NCBI GenBank assembly: GCA_963974595.1
Contig: CAXBDA010000118.1
Coordinates: 1-5,766, forward strand
Direction: 5' to 3'
Origin: PZPK01 sp963974595
Lineage (GTDB): Bacteria > Pseudomonadota > Gammaproteobacteria > Pseudomonadales > Oleiphilaceae
Length of the DNA stretch: 5,766 nucleotides
Position 1 is the first letter of the stretch; the number at the start of each line of letters is the position of its first letter. Made by a program: the position numbers and the translations under genes. Under the pieces are notes generated by a model. The model had not been told where the DNA came from. It searched no databases and saw nothing but the letters and a program-made list of their open reading frames with translations. Below are positions 1-5,766 of the stretch, piece by piece.

Positions 1-22
1 TAGTCAGTTATAAATAGTCAGT
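1..22 (+). promoter_or_regulatory. Direct repeat with -10-like box upstream of msrB
   Basis: The octamer TAGTCAGT occurs at 1-8 and again at 15-22, a spacing of 14 bases. Between the copies is TATAAA (9-14), which resembles a -10 box and would place a transcript start near 20-23, about 50 bases before the msrB start. Any -35 box lies outside the window. The repeat is seen directly; that it is a promoter or an activator/repressor site is inferred. The region is AT-rich, so chance is possible. Confidence 0.3.
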
Positions 23-62
23 GTAAGAAAATTACCGCCATTTTCGAGCAACGATGATGACC

Positions 63-68
63 AAGGAG
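63..68 (+). promoter_or_regulatory. Ribosome binding site of msrB
   Basis: AAGGAG lies 6 bases before the ATG at 75. Two upstream in-frame ATGs (54 and 57) have only a weak GAG before them, so this site favours 75 as the translation start. A counter-argument is that starting at 54 or 57 adds lysines that would give the signal peptide a positively charged n-region. Confidence 0.6.
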
Positions 69-74
69 AAAAAT

Positions 75-629
75 ATGAACTCTGTCCTAAACGTTTTTAT
101 TATTAGCATCAGCATGTGCACAAGCACTCTACTCATTGCGAGTGACACTAGAACTAATGACCATATAAATATGACGATTCAAAACACGAAATACCAAAAA
201 CCATCCGATGACCTGATTCGTCAAACACTTTCAAAAATCCAATATGACGTCACTCAAAATGATGGCACGGAAAGACCTTTCGATAATGAATATTGGGATG
301 AAAAGCGTACCGGAATTTATGTTGACATTGTCAGTGGCGAGCCTTTATTTTCATCAACGCATAAATATAAATCTGGCACCGGCTGGCCTAGCTTCTGGCA
401 GCCAATTAATAAAGCTCACATTATTGAACATGAAGACAGAAACTTATTTTTTAGTGTGAGAACGGAGGTGAGAAGTACGGTTGGTGATTCACATTTGGGT
501 CATGTATTTAATGATGGCCCGAAGCCTACAGGTTTACGCTATTGCATCAATTCGGCAGCACTTAAATTCATTCCTCAAAGTGACATGGTAAAAGAGGGCT
601 ACGAAGCGTACTTAGCCCTATTCAATTAA
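75..629 (+). CDS. msrB: Exported peptide-methionine (R)-S-oxide reductase MsrB
   Basis: Reduces the R epimer of methionine sulfoxide in proteins. Counting from the ATG at 75 (184 residues), residues 1-23 form a hydrophobic signal-peptide-like segment, with possible cleavage after Ile-Ala-Ser, so the enzyme probably acts in the periplasm. The SelR/MsrB domain fills about 45-170: YDVTQNDGTERPF, SGEPLFSS, SGTGWPSF, RTEVRS, DSHLGHVF and GLRYCINSAALKF. Cys157 in RYCIN is the catalytic cysteine; His140, His143 and Asn159 line the active site. The two CxxC pairs that bind zinc in E. coli MsrB are absent (VDIVSG and STVGD here). The usual resolving cysteine (SGCGWPSF) is Thr102, so the mature protein has one cysteine. 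The start at 54 would add 7 residues, including lysines. msrA follows 35 bases downstream, probably in the same operon. Family assignment is very secure; export is inferred. Confidence 0.95.
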   Translation: MNSVLNVFIISISMCTSTLLIASDTRTNDHINMTIQNTKYQKPSDDLIRQTLSKIQYDVTQNDGTERPFDNEYWDEKRTGIYVDIVSGEPLFSSTHKYKSGTGWPSFWQPINKAHIIEHEDRNLFFSVRTEVRSTVGDSHLGHVFNDGPKPTGLRYCINSAALKFIPQSDMVKEGYEAYLALFN

Positions 630-664
630 TACATAGTAAAGTCATATAAGAGGCCATAAAGCAG

Positions 665-1306
665 ATGAATATAATACACATCCAGCAACGCAACAAAACC
701 GTTACCCGAAGACAACGATCGGTACGTAATCTTTTTATGGCGGGTATTTTTTTTATACCTTTCTTAATTTCATTGTCAGCATCAGCCGATAAAGCTATTT
801 TTGCAGGTGGTTGCTTTTGGTGCATGGAGGCAGATTTTGAAAAATTAGACGGTGTACATGAAGTAATTTCTGGTTTTACCGGTGGTAAAATAGCCAAGCC
901 CACCTACAATGGAAACCACCATGGTCACTACGAAGCAGTAGAAGTGGACTATGATTCTTCAAAACTAACTTATCAGGATTTACTTAATCATTTCTGGATA
1001 AACATAGATCCCTTTGATGATACCGGTCAGTTCTGTGACAAAGGCTTCAGCTATTTAAGTGCCATTTTTGTAGACGGTGAAGAGCAACGTGGTTTAGCTG
1101 AGGCAGCTAAGCAAAAGGTTATCGATCAGTTTCCAAATCAAAAAGTAGTCACACCAATTCTTTCTGTCACAACGTTTTACCCAATTCAAGGGGATGAAAT
1201 CCACCATCAGGACTATTACAAAAACAACCCTCTGCGCTATAAGTATTACCGGTGGAATTGTGGGCGTGACCAACGCCTTGATAGTATTTGGGGAGATGAT
1301 AGATGA
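665..1306 (+). CDS. msrA: Exported peptide-methionine (S)-S-oxide reductase MsrA
   Basis: Reduces the S epimer of methionine sulfoxide and so complements the MsrB encoded just upstream. Residues 1-41 form a Sec-type signal peptide: a basic n-region (TRRQRSVRN), a hydrophobic core from about residue 23 to 37, and an Ala-Ser-Ala cleavage motif before Asp42. The mature part begins at once with the MsrA domain: AGGCFWCMEADFEK (catalytic Cys50, second Cys53), GFTGG, HYEAVEVDYD (88-97), DDTGQFCDKG, FYPIQGDEIHHQDYY and the C-terminal RWNCGRDQRLDSIWG. Cys53 and Cys199 are the candidate resolving cysteines; Cys124 is a fourth cysteine. The length, 213 residues, fits a full-length exported MsrA. The ribosome site is modest (AAGAGG at 648-653, 11 bases upstream). 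An in-frame ATG at 737 would remove the basic n-region, so the long start is preferred. Periplasmic location is inferred from the leader. Confidence 0.96.
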   Translation: MNIIHIQQRNKTVTRRQRSVRNLFMAGIFFIPFLISLSASADKAIFAGGCFWCMEADFEKLDGVHEVISGFTGGKIAKPTYNGNHHGHYEAVEVDYDSSKLTYQDLLNHFWINIDPFDDTGQFCDKGFSYLSAIFVDGEEQRGLAEAAKQKVIDQFPNQKVVTPILSVTTFYPIQGDEIHHQDYYKNNPLRYKYYRWNCGRDQRLDSIWGDDR

Positions 1307-1341
1307 GTAATCAACTTTGTTAAACACCAAACCAGCAAAAA

Positions 1342-1348
1342 AGAGGAG
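1342..1348 (+). promoter_or_regulatory. Ribosome binding site of the aldehyde dehydrogenase
   Basis: AGAGGAG sits 6 bases before the ATG at 1355 and fixes that start. It is a stronger site than that of msrA. No terminator-like hairpin is visible in the 48 bases between msrA and this gene, so read-through from msrBA is plausible. Confidence 0.6.
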
Positions 1349-1354
1349 CCTTCT

Positions 1355-2788
1355 ATGTTAGCTAAATCCTATCCTTATTATTTGGCGAACAAGCCCGTAT
1401 TCGCCAATGAAGACTTACGTGTTGATGACAAATATACAGGTGAAGAAGCAACGCGTGTCGCCTTGGCGGATGAGAAAATAATTGACCAAGCTATTTCTGC
1501 CGCTGTTACAGCAACACCTAAAATGCGTAAGCTTGCCGCTTTTGAACGCCAAGCAGTGCTTGATCACTGCGTTAAACGTTTTACTGAGCGCTTTGATGAA
1601 CTCGCTATGGCGCTTTGTATTGAGGCAGGCAAACCGATCAACGATGCAAAAGGTGAAGTCACTCGGCTAATAGACACTTTTCGAATAGCCTCGGAAGAAG
1701 CAACCCGCATTAACGGTGAAGTATTGAGTATGGAAATTAGTGCTCGCGCTAAAGGCTACCAAGGGATGACAAAACGCGTTCCCATTGGCCCCTGTTCTTT
1801 TATTAGTCCATTCAACTTTCCTCTAAATTTAGCTGCACATAAAGTTGCGCCTGCTATTGCGGCGGGCTGCCCTTTTATTTTAAAGCCAGCAAGCTTAACA
1901 CCTATTGGTGCGCTCTTAATTGGTGAGATTTTAGCAGAAACCGATTTACCTGAAGGTGCTTTTTCTATCTTACCCTGCCGGCGTGAAGGCGCTGCTTTAT
2001 TTACCGAAGACGAACGTTTGAAACTACTTAGTTTCACTGGCTCACCGGATGTGGGTTGGGCACTTAAAGCCAAAGCCGGTAAAAAGCCGGTTGTACTGGA
2101 GTTAGGTGGTAATGCAGCCTGTGTGGTTGATGAAGATGCTGATATAGACGATGCGGTAAAACGCATCATTGTAGGGGCTTTTTATCAGTCTGGCCAAAGC
2201 TGTATTGGTGTTCAACGCATTTATATTCACGAAAGCCGTTATAAAGAATTCAAGCACAAACTACTCAGTGCCACCCAGACCTTAAAAATGGGTGATCCGA
2301 AAGACCCTGATACCTTTATTGGCCCAATGATTAGTGAATCAGAAGCACAACGTTTAGATTCCTGGATTAAAGATGCAATAGACGATGGGGCAACATTACT
2401 CTGTGGTGGTGGCCTTAATGGTGTAATGCTAGAGGCCACACTCCTGGAACATGTTGGCCAAAATCAAAAAGTTCGTAATGAAGAAGCCTTTGGCCCGGTT
2501 GCCATACTCGATACCTTCACACACTTTGATGATGTTTTAGTCGACATCAATAAGAGTAAGTTTGGCTTGCAAGTCGGCATTTTCACACGCGACATTTACA
2601 AAGCACATAAAGCTTGGGATGAATTAGACGTCGGCGGTGTTGTTATTGGTGATGTGCCATCGTGGCGTGTCGACCATATGCCTTATGGCGGCGTAAAAGA
2701 CAGTGGTTTAGGTCGTGAAGGTATTAAATATGCTATCGAGGACATGACCGAAATTCGATTAATGGTCATTCGGAATCCAGATAATTAA
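1355..2788 (+). CDS. NAD(P)-dependent aldehyde dehydrogenase, lactaldehyde/ALDH21-like
   Basis: Cytoplasmic enzyme predicted to oxidise an aldehyde to the carboxylic acid with NAD+ or NADP+; there is no signal peptide. All core ALDH elements are present over 477 residues, the usual family length: SPFNFPLNLA with oxyanion Asn154, FILKPAS with cofactor-binding Lys177, FTGSPDVGW (Rossmann glycine motif, 227-235), LELGG with general base Glu249, GQSC with nucleophile Cys283, and EEAFGP with Glu377 and Phe379. The C-terminal signature HMPYGGVKDSGLGREGIKYAIEDMT and the GQSCIGVQRIYI context resemble, from memory, the lactaldehyde dehydrogenase / ALDH family 21 group rather than betaine-aldehyde or succinate-semialdehyde dehydrogenases. 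The true substrate cannot be read from sequence. It lies 48 bases after msrA on the same strand and is followed by a strong hairpin, so it is probably the last gene of an oxidative-damage operon; the operon link is inferred. Confidence 0.93.
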   Translation: MLAKSYPYYLANKPVFANEDLRVDDKYTGEEATRVALADEKIIDQAISAAVTATPKMRKLAAFERQAVLDHCVKRFTERFDELAMALCIEAGKPINDAKGEVTRLIDTFRIASEEATRINGEVLSMEISARAKGYQGMTKRVPIGPCSFISPFNFPLNLAAHKVAPAIAAGCPFILKPASLTPIGALLIGEILAETDLPEGAFSILPCRREGAALFTEDERLKLLSFTGSPDVGWALKAKAGKKPVVLELGGNAACVVDEDADIDDAVKRIIVGAFYQSGQSCIGVQRIYIHESRYKEFKHKLLSATQTLKMGDPKDPDTFIGPMISESEAQRLDSWIKDAIDDGATLLCGGGLNGVMLEATLLEHVGQNQKVRNEEAFGPVAILDTFTHFDDVLVDINKSKFGLQVGIFTRDIYKAHKAWDELDVGGVVIGDVPSWRVDHMPYGGVKDSGLGREGIKYAIEDMTEIRLMVIRNPDN

Positions 2789-2805
2789 AAGTAAGTCCAA
2801 GTTGA

Positions 2806-2835
2806 AAATTATGGGGTCTGTGTGCCCCATAATTT
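2806..2835. terminator. Bidirectional terminator between convergent genes
   Basis: A perfect 11-bp inverted repeat has arms 2806-2816 (AAATTATGGGG) and 2825-2835 (CCCCATAATTT) and an 8-base loop. The AT base of the stem gives a short U run in transcripts from either direction, and the hairpin lies between the stop of the aldehyde dehydrogenase (2788) and the stop of the minus-strand gene (2853). It fits a shared rho-independent terminator, though neither U tract is long. Confidence 0.8.
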
Positions 2836-2852
2836 AAAAAGAGTCTCACAAA

Positions 2853-3227
2853 TCAGTGATCGATAGAGGTATAAATTTTCAAACCTGAATCAGTACGAAT
2901 CAAATTGTAAGATTCTCGCCAACTCGAAACGGTTTCACCATCTTCAGACATCATCGTCCAGGTGACCGTTGCCAAAAAACAGTTACTTCCGATAGACGAA
3001 AAATCCAAATCCTCATACTTAGTACGGACAACACCTGAAGAAGAATGCCGGTCTAACAGACTTTGAAAATATACTTCTGATTCTTCTTGCGTGGCACACA
3101 ACCATAAATCGCCATCGCGAGATACTGCTGTATAGGGCGTCAGATAACGACTCGCGATTAACTTGCCATCGAAGGATGAAAAATCTTCTACAAAACGGTC
3201 AAAAAACTTTTTAATATCATCAAGCAT
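2853..3227 (-). CDS. Small NTF2/SnoaL-like protein of unknown function
   Basis: Encodes 124 residues with no signal peptide or membrane segment. The layout fits the cone-shaped NTF2-like fold: an amphipathic N-terminal helix (IKKFFDRFVEDFSSFD, about 5-20), a segment about filling a site (LIASRYLTPYTAVSRDGDLWLCAT, 23-46), another helix (EESEVYFQSLLDRH), then beta strands ending in CFLATVTWTMMSEDG and SSWRESYNLIRTDSGLKIYTSIDH. The last part, with an aromatic/Arg strand, a turn and then Leu-Lys-Ile, is typical of SnoaL/DUF4440-type proteins. Such proteins serve as small isomerases, hydrolases, polyketide cyclases or plain binding domains, so no reaction is assigned. The ribosome site is weak (AAGAG about 10 bases upstream). 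It is transcribed towards the aldehyde dehydrogenase and shares its terminator, so it is a separate transcription unit. The gene is real with good confidence; the fold is inferred by eye. Confidence 0.75.
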   Translation of the reverse strand: MLDDIKKFFDRFVEDFSSFDGKLIASRYLTPYTAVSRDGDLWLCATQEESEVYFQSLLDRHSSSGVVRTKYEDLDFSSIGSNCFLATVTWTMMSEDGETVSSWRESYNLIRTDSGLKIYTSIDH

Positions 3228-3401
3228 GTTTAGAAACTCTTATACTTTAGGGTCATTGAATAGGGGATGAAACACTCATAGATTATCCAGTAATACTATC
3301 TTGTTTAAGGCCTTGAATAAACCACTGCCCACTGAATAGCACGATTAAAAGAGTATTTTGAATAACCAACTACACTTGAGTAAAGCAAATAACAACCTGG
3401 T

Positions 3402-5462
3402 ATGCCGATGCATCTTCGAATAATCCTCTTTAAACATCGCCTTCATCTATTTCAATTATTATTGAGCCTTTCTGTGCTTTTAGGGCTGTCAGCTTGTCAG
3501 CAAAGCTCGGAATATAAAGAAGGCCAAAATAACCAAGGCCACACTGCACCTACTACCGTGACAATTCGTGCGAATCACAAGGTATTAGAAACACGTCCTT
3601 TTTCGAATAAGGATGATTTTGACCTAGCAAAAAAAGGCCTCATAGCACAAGAAGATCAGCTCGATATTACCCACCTAAAAGGTGACAACATATGGCAGAG
3701 CCAAGATTATGCTTTTATAAATAACAATGGCACAAGCCCAGATTCGGTGAACCCAAGCTTGTGGCGCCAAGCGTCTCTTAATAACATTCATGGTCTATTT
3801 AAGGTAACAGATGGCATTTATCAGTTGCGAGGTTATGACCTAGCCAATATGAGCATTATTGAAAGTGAACATGGCTGGATTATTGTCGACCCACTCACGT
3901 CTTCTGAAACAGCAAATCATGCTTTCAAATTTGCTCAACAACATTTAGGTAAACAAAAGGTCAAAGCGATTATTTTTACCCACAGCCATATTGATCACTT
4001 TGGCGGTGTTCAAGGCATATTACAGAATTTAGATGAAACTGAAAAAACCAAGCTTCAAATCATTGCACCTGAAGGCTTTGAAGAAGAAGCCACTAGCGAA
4101 AACATTATTGCCGGCACTGCGATGAGCCGTCGTGCGATGTATATGTATGGAAAAAGACTGGCTAGAAATGAGCGGGGCCATATAGATTCCGGCCTAGGAA
4201 AAGGCCCGGCCTTTGGTACATTTGGCATTCAATCACCGACTATTTTAATTGGCGCTGATAACGCGACGATAGATATCGATGGTTTAACCCTTAACTTCCA
4301 AAGTGTATCTGGCTCCGAAGCACCGTCTGAGTTTGTTTTCTCTATTCCAAAATATAAAGCCTTTTGTGGCGCTGAACTTGTCAGCCGAAATTTGCACAAT
4401 CTATATACTTTGCGCGGTGCAAAAGTACGCGACGCTAAACTGTGGAGCCACTATATAGATCAAGCCAGCAAGACCTTTTCAGATACTGAAGTATACTTTG
4501 CCAGCCATCACTGGCCCTTATGGGGAAAGGAAAAAATACAAAACTTTTTAACGATTCAACGTGATACCTACAAATTTATTCACGACCAAAGTGTTCGTAT
4601 GTTGAACCAAGGGTTCACCCCGAATGAAATAGCTGAGAATTTGCAATTACCTGAAGCATTAAACCAAAATTTTCACAATCAAGGTTATTATGGTTCTCTT
4701 TCCCACAATGCCAAGGCGGTTTATCAGGCCTATATGGGCTGGTTTACGGCAAATCCATCTGAGTTAAACCCACTTCCAGAAAAAACTGTAGCCATCCGAT
4801 ATGTTGAAATGATGGGCGGAATGGATAAAATTTTAGCTACAGCTCAGCGACAATTTTCTGAAGCTGACGTAGAAGACATTGACGACGCTATTAGAACCTA
4901 TCGCTGGCTAGCTGAGTTACTCAACCATGCTGTCTTTACTGAACCAAAGAACGCTAAAGCAAAAGCTCTGCTGGCAAACGTGTATGATCAACTCGGTTAT
5001 CAGGCCGAATCTGCACCTTGGCGAGACTTTTATTTAACGGGGGCATACGAGCTAAGACATGGTGCACCTAAAAAAGGCATCAATCCCGCTATCATGAAAA
5101 ATGTCTTACTCAAAACACCTGTTGAGAACTTCTTTACCAGCATGGCTGTCAGAGTCATTCCCGATAAAGCAGAAGACCTTGACCTGACTATCAAAATCAC
5201 ATTTACCAACTTAGAAAAAAGTTACCTTCTAAACATTAAAAATTCGGTGCTGCATCACCAGGAAGTAGCGCTTGATGTAAAAGCAGATATTTCATTAACG
5301 ATCACACACACTTTATTTGTTGATTTAATTGTGGGCGATGCAGGCTTAAAAGAAACCCTTTTTAGTGACGACTTGACTATTGAAGGCAGTAAACTCGACT
5401 TAGTACATTTTTTCAGAGTATTTGATAAACCTCAGGGCACATTTAATATCGTGACTCCATGA
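3402..5462 (+). CDS. Lipoprotein alkylsulfatase, SdsA1/YjcS-like metallo-beta-lactamase fold
   Basis: Predicted to hydrolyse primary alkyl sulfates such as dodecyl sulfate to alcohol and sulfate. The 686 residues start with a basic, hydrophobic leader ending in a lipobox, Leu29-Ser-Ala-Cys32, followed by Gln33, which predicts an outer-membrane lipoprotein. A polar linker runs to about residue 55. The metallo-beta-lactamase domain (about 125-375) holds THSHIDH with zinc ligands His194, His196, Asp198 and His199, then Glu306 (GSEAPSE), Glu325 (GAEL) and His369/His370 (ASHHWPLWG). Asn333 and Arg338 match the sulfate-binding Asn and Arg of Pseudomonas SdsA1 at a constant offset of 26. The alkylsulfatase dimerisation domain follows (about 380-550, with YYGSLSHNAKAVYQAYMGWF), then an SCP2-like C-terminal domain (about 565-686). 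Length suits the family (about 660 plus leader). No good ribosome site precedes 3402 or the in-frame ATG at 3408, so the exact start is uncertain. It stands alone, without a visible regulator. Confidence 0.93.
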   Translation: MPMHLRIILFKHRLHLFQLLLSLSVLLGLSACQQSSEYKEGQNNQGHTAPTTVTIRANHKVLETRPFSNKDDFDLAKKGLIAQEDQLDITHLKGDNIWQSQDYAFINNNGTSPDSVNPSLWRQASLNNIHGLFKVTDGIYQLRGYDLANMSIIESEHGWIIVDPLTSSETANHAFKFAQQHLGKQKVKAIIFTHSHIDHFGGVQGILQNLDETEKTKLQIIAPEGFEEEATSENIIAGTAMSRRAMYMYGKRLARNERGHIDSGLGKGPAFGTFGIQSPTILIGADNATIDIDGLTLNFQSVSGSEAPSEFVFSIPKYKAFCGAELVSRNLHNLYTLRGAKVRDAKLWSHYIDQASKTFSDTEVYFASHHWPLWGKEKIQNFLTIQRDTYKFIHDQSVRMLNQGFTPNEIAENLQLPEALNQNFHNQGYYGSLSHNAKAVYQAYMGWFTANPSELNPLPEKTVAIRYVEMMGGMDKILATAQRQFSEADVEDIDDAIRTYRWLAELLNHAVFTEPKNAKAKALLANVYDQLGYQAESAPWRDFYLTGAYELRHGAPKKGINPAIMKNVLLKTPVENFFTSMAVRVIPDKAEDLDLTIKITFTNLEKSYLLNIKNSVLHHQEVALDVKADISLTITHTLFVDLIVGDAGLKETLFSDDLTIEGSKLDLVHFFRVFDKPQGTFNIVTP

Positions 5463-5494
5463 TAAGCATGTTTTAATATCAGAACATCAAGAAT

Positions 5495-5520
5495 GCCTAG
5501 TAAAGTGTGCTTCACTAGGC
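5495..5520 (+). terminator. Hairpin after the alkylsulfatase gene, possible terminator
   Basis: GCCTAGT (5495-5501) pairs with ACTAGGC (5514-5520). Inside, AAG pairs with CTT across one mismatch, leaving a TGTG loop. It starts 33 bases after the alkylsulfatase stop codon. The downstream bases (TATTAACC) make a poor U tract, so it may be a weak terminator or an mRNA 3'-end stabiliser. A second, weaker 7-bp hairpin containing a G-T pair lies just upstream (5468-5487). Confidence 0.45.
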
Positions 5521-5671
5521 TATTAACCCCGCGGATTTTAGTCATAAGTACGCCTTATTTAGTCCAAACGTAGTCTATGATATACACCATGACTGCTTCG
5601 ACTAAATCAGCTTTCAAGATGGAATTGCATTAGCTGGTCAATACAAATTACATATTCTACAGACCATTAAC

Positions 5672-5705
5672 TATAAGTCTGGTGTATAATTACACCAGAC
5701 TTATA
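5672..5705. promoter_or_regulatory. Perfect palindrome, probable autoregulatory operator of the parD locus
   Basis: TATAAGTCTGGTGTA (5672-5686) is exactly mirrored by TACACCAGACTTATA (5691-5705) around a 4-base centre, TAAT. It lies 17 bases before the start codon of a ParD-like antitoxin and covers the -10 box of its likely promoter. ParD and other ribbon-helix-helix antitoxins repress their own operon by binding such palindromes. The palindrome is seen directly; its role as the ParD(E) operator is inferred from position and family. It has no U tract, so a terminator is unlikely. Confidence 0.75.
5685..5690 (+). promoter_or_regulatory. Consensus -10 box of the parD promoter
   Basis: TATAAT matches the sigma-70 -10 consensus exactly and sits at the centre of the palindrome, so a bound repressor would block RNA polymerase. 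It predicts a transcript start near 5697 and a leader of about 25 bases. No good -35 box lies 16-18 bases upstream (GACCAT at 5662-5667 is poor), so the promoter may be weak or need help. Confidence 0.55.
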
Positions 5706-5721
5706 TCGTGGGAGGTGTAAA

Positions 5722-5766
5722 ATGCCGAGACAAAGTATTACGTTAACAGAGCAAAATGATTCTTGG
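5722..5766 (+). CDS. parD: ParD-like type II antitoxin, N-terminus only (cut by window edge)
   Basis: The first 15 codons read MPRQSITLTEQNDSW and run off the end of the window. This is the typical start of ParD/CopG ribbon-helix-helix antitoxins, in which the short QSITLTE stretch forms the DNA-binding beta strand and the next residues begin helix 1. The ribosome site is very strong (GGAGG at 5711-5715, 6 bases upstream). The upstream palindrome with an embedded TATAAT fits autoregulation. In this family a parE toxin gene of the RelE/ParE fold normally follows directly, often overlapping; it is not visible here. Family assignment rests on a short peptide plus context, so it is probable rather than certain. 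Confidence 0.75.
   Translation, partial: MPRQSITLTEQNDSW

Noticed and set aside
715..790. Possible twin-arginine (Tat) signal in MsrA because of the Arg-Arg in TRRQRSVRN
   Set aside because: The S/T-RR-x-F-L-K pattern is not met after the Arg pair, and the leader otherwise looks like a normal Sec signal with an ASA cleavage site.
1756..2169. A 137-codon minus-strand ORF inside the aldehyde dehydrogenase gene
   Set aside because: It is fully antisense to the most conserved part of a clear ALDH; its Ser/Ala/Pro-rich composition is that of a shadow frame.
3228..3401. Promoter for the alkylsulfatase (TTGAAT at 3313 or 3358 as a -35 box)
   Set aside because: Neither candidate has a -10 box better than 3 of 6 matches at the right distance, so no promoter can be supported by eye.
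5541..5560. Small hairpin (ATAAG/CTTAT)
   Set aside because: The stem is only 5 bp and AT-rich with no context; this is expected by chance.
5589..5633. A 14-residue ORF (MTASTKSAFKMELH) in the intergenic region before parD
   Set aside because: It has no ribosome binding site, is very short and is not recognisable; random ORFs of this size are expected.

Overview
The window is an ordinary, gene-dense stretch of a moderately AT-rich bacterial chromosome. The gene content suggests a Gram-negative proteobacterium, probably a gammaproteobacterium: Sec-type signal peptides on redox-repair enzymes, a lipoprotein with a Gln after the lipobox cysteine (outer-membrane sorting rule), an SdsA1/YjcS-like alkylsulfatase and a ParD-type antitoxin. 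This is inferred from gene types and base composition; no taxonomic marker is present.

Left block (about 1-2835), all on the + strand: an exported MsrB (methionine-R-sulfoxide reductase), an exported MsrA (methionine-S-sulfoxide reductase) 35 bases downstream, and an NAD(P)-dependent aldehyde dehydrogenase of the lactaldehyde/ALDH21-like type 48 bases further on. No terminator is visible between them, so they may form one operon that repairs oxidised envelope proteins and removes reactive aldehydes. The block ends in a strong 11-bp hairpin that can serve as a bidirectional terminator.

Middle (2853-3401): one small convergent minus-strand gene for an NTF2/SnoaL-like protein of unknown role. 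A 174-base divergent intergenic region follows, with no clear promoter and a weak hint of a decayed minus-strand reading frame.

Right block (3402-5766): a large lipoprotein alkylsulfatase with a metallo-beta-lactamase fold and intact metal and sulfate ligands. After it come a hairpin and about 200 bases of intergenic DNA. The window ends at the first 15 codons of a ParD-like antitoxin. That gene is preceded by a perfect 15-bp-arm palindrome that contains a consensus TATAAT box, a textbook layout for an autoregulated toxin-antitoxin operon. The toxin gene, if present, lies beyond the window.

I found no RNA genes, insertion sequences, CRISPR arrays or clearly undescribed multi-gene system. The points most worth checking are the TA operator at the right edge, the exported MsrB with a single cysteine in its mature part, and the lipid-anchored alkylsulfatase.
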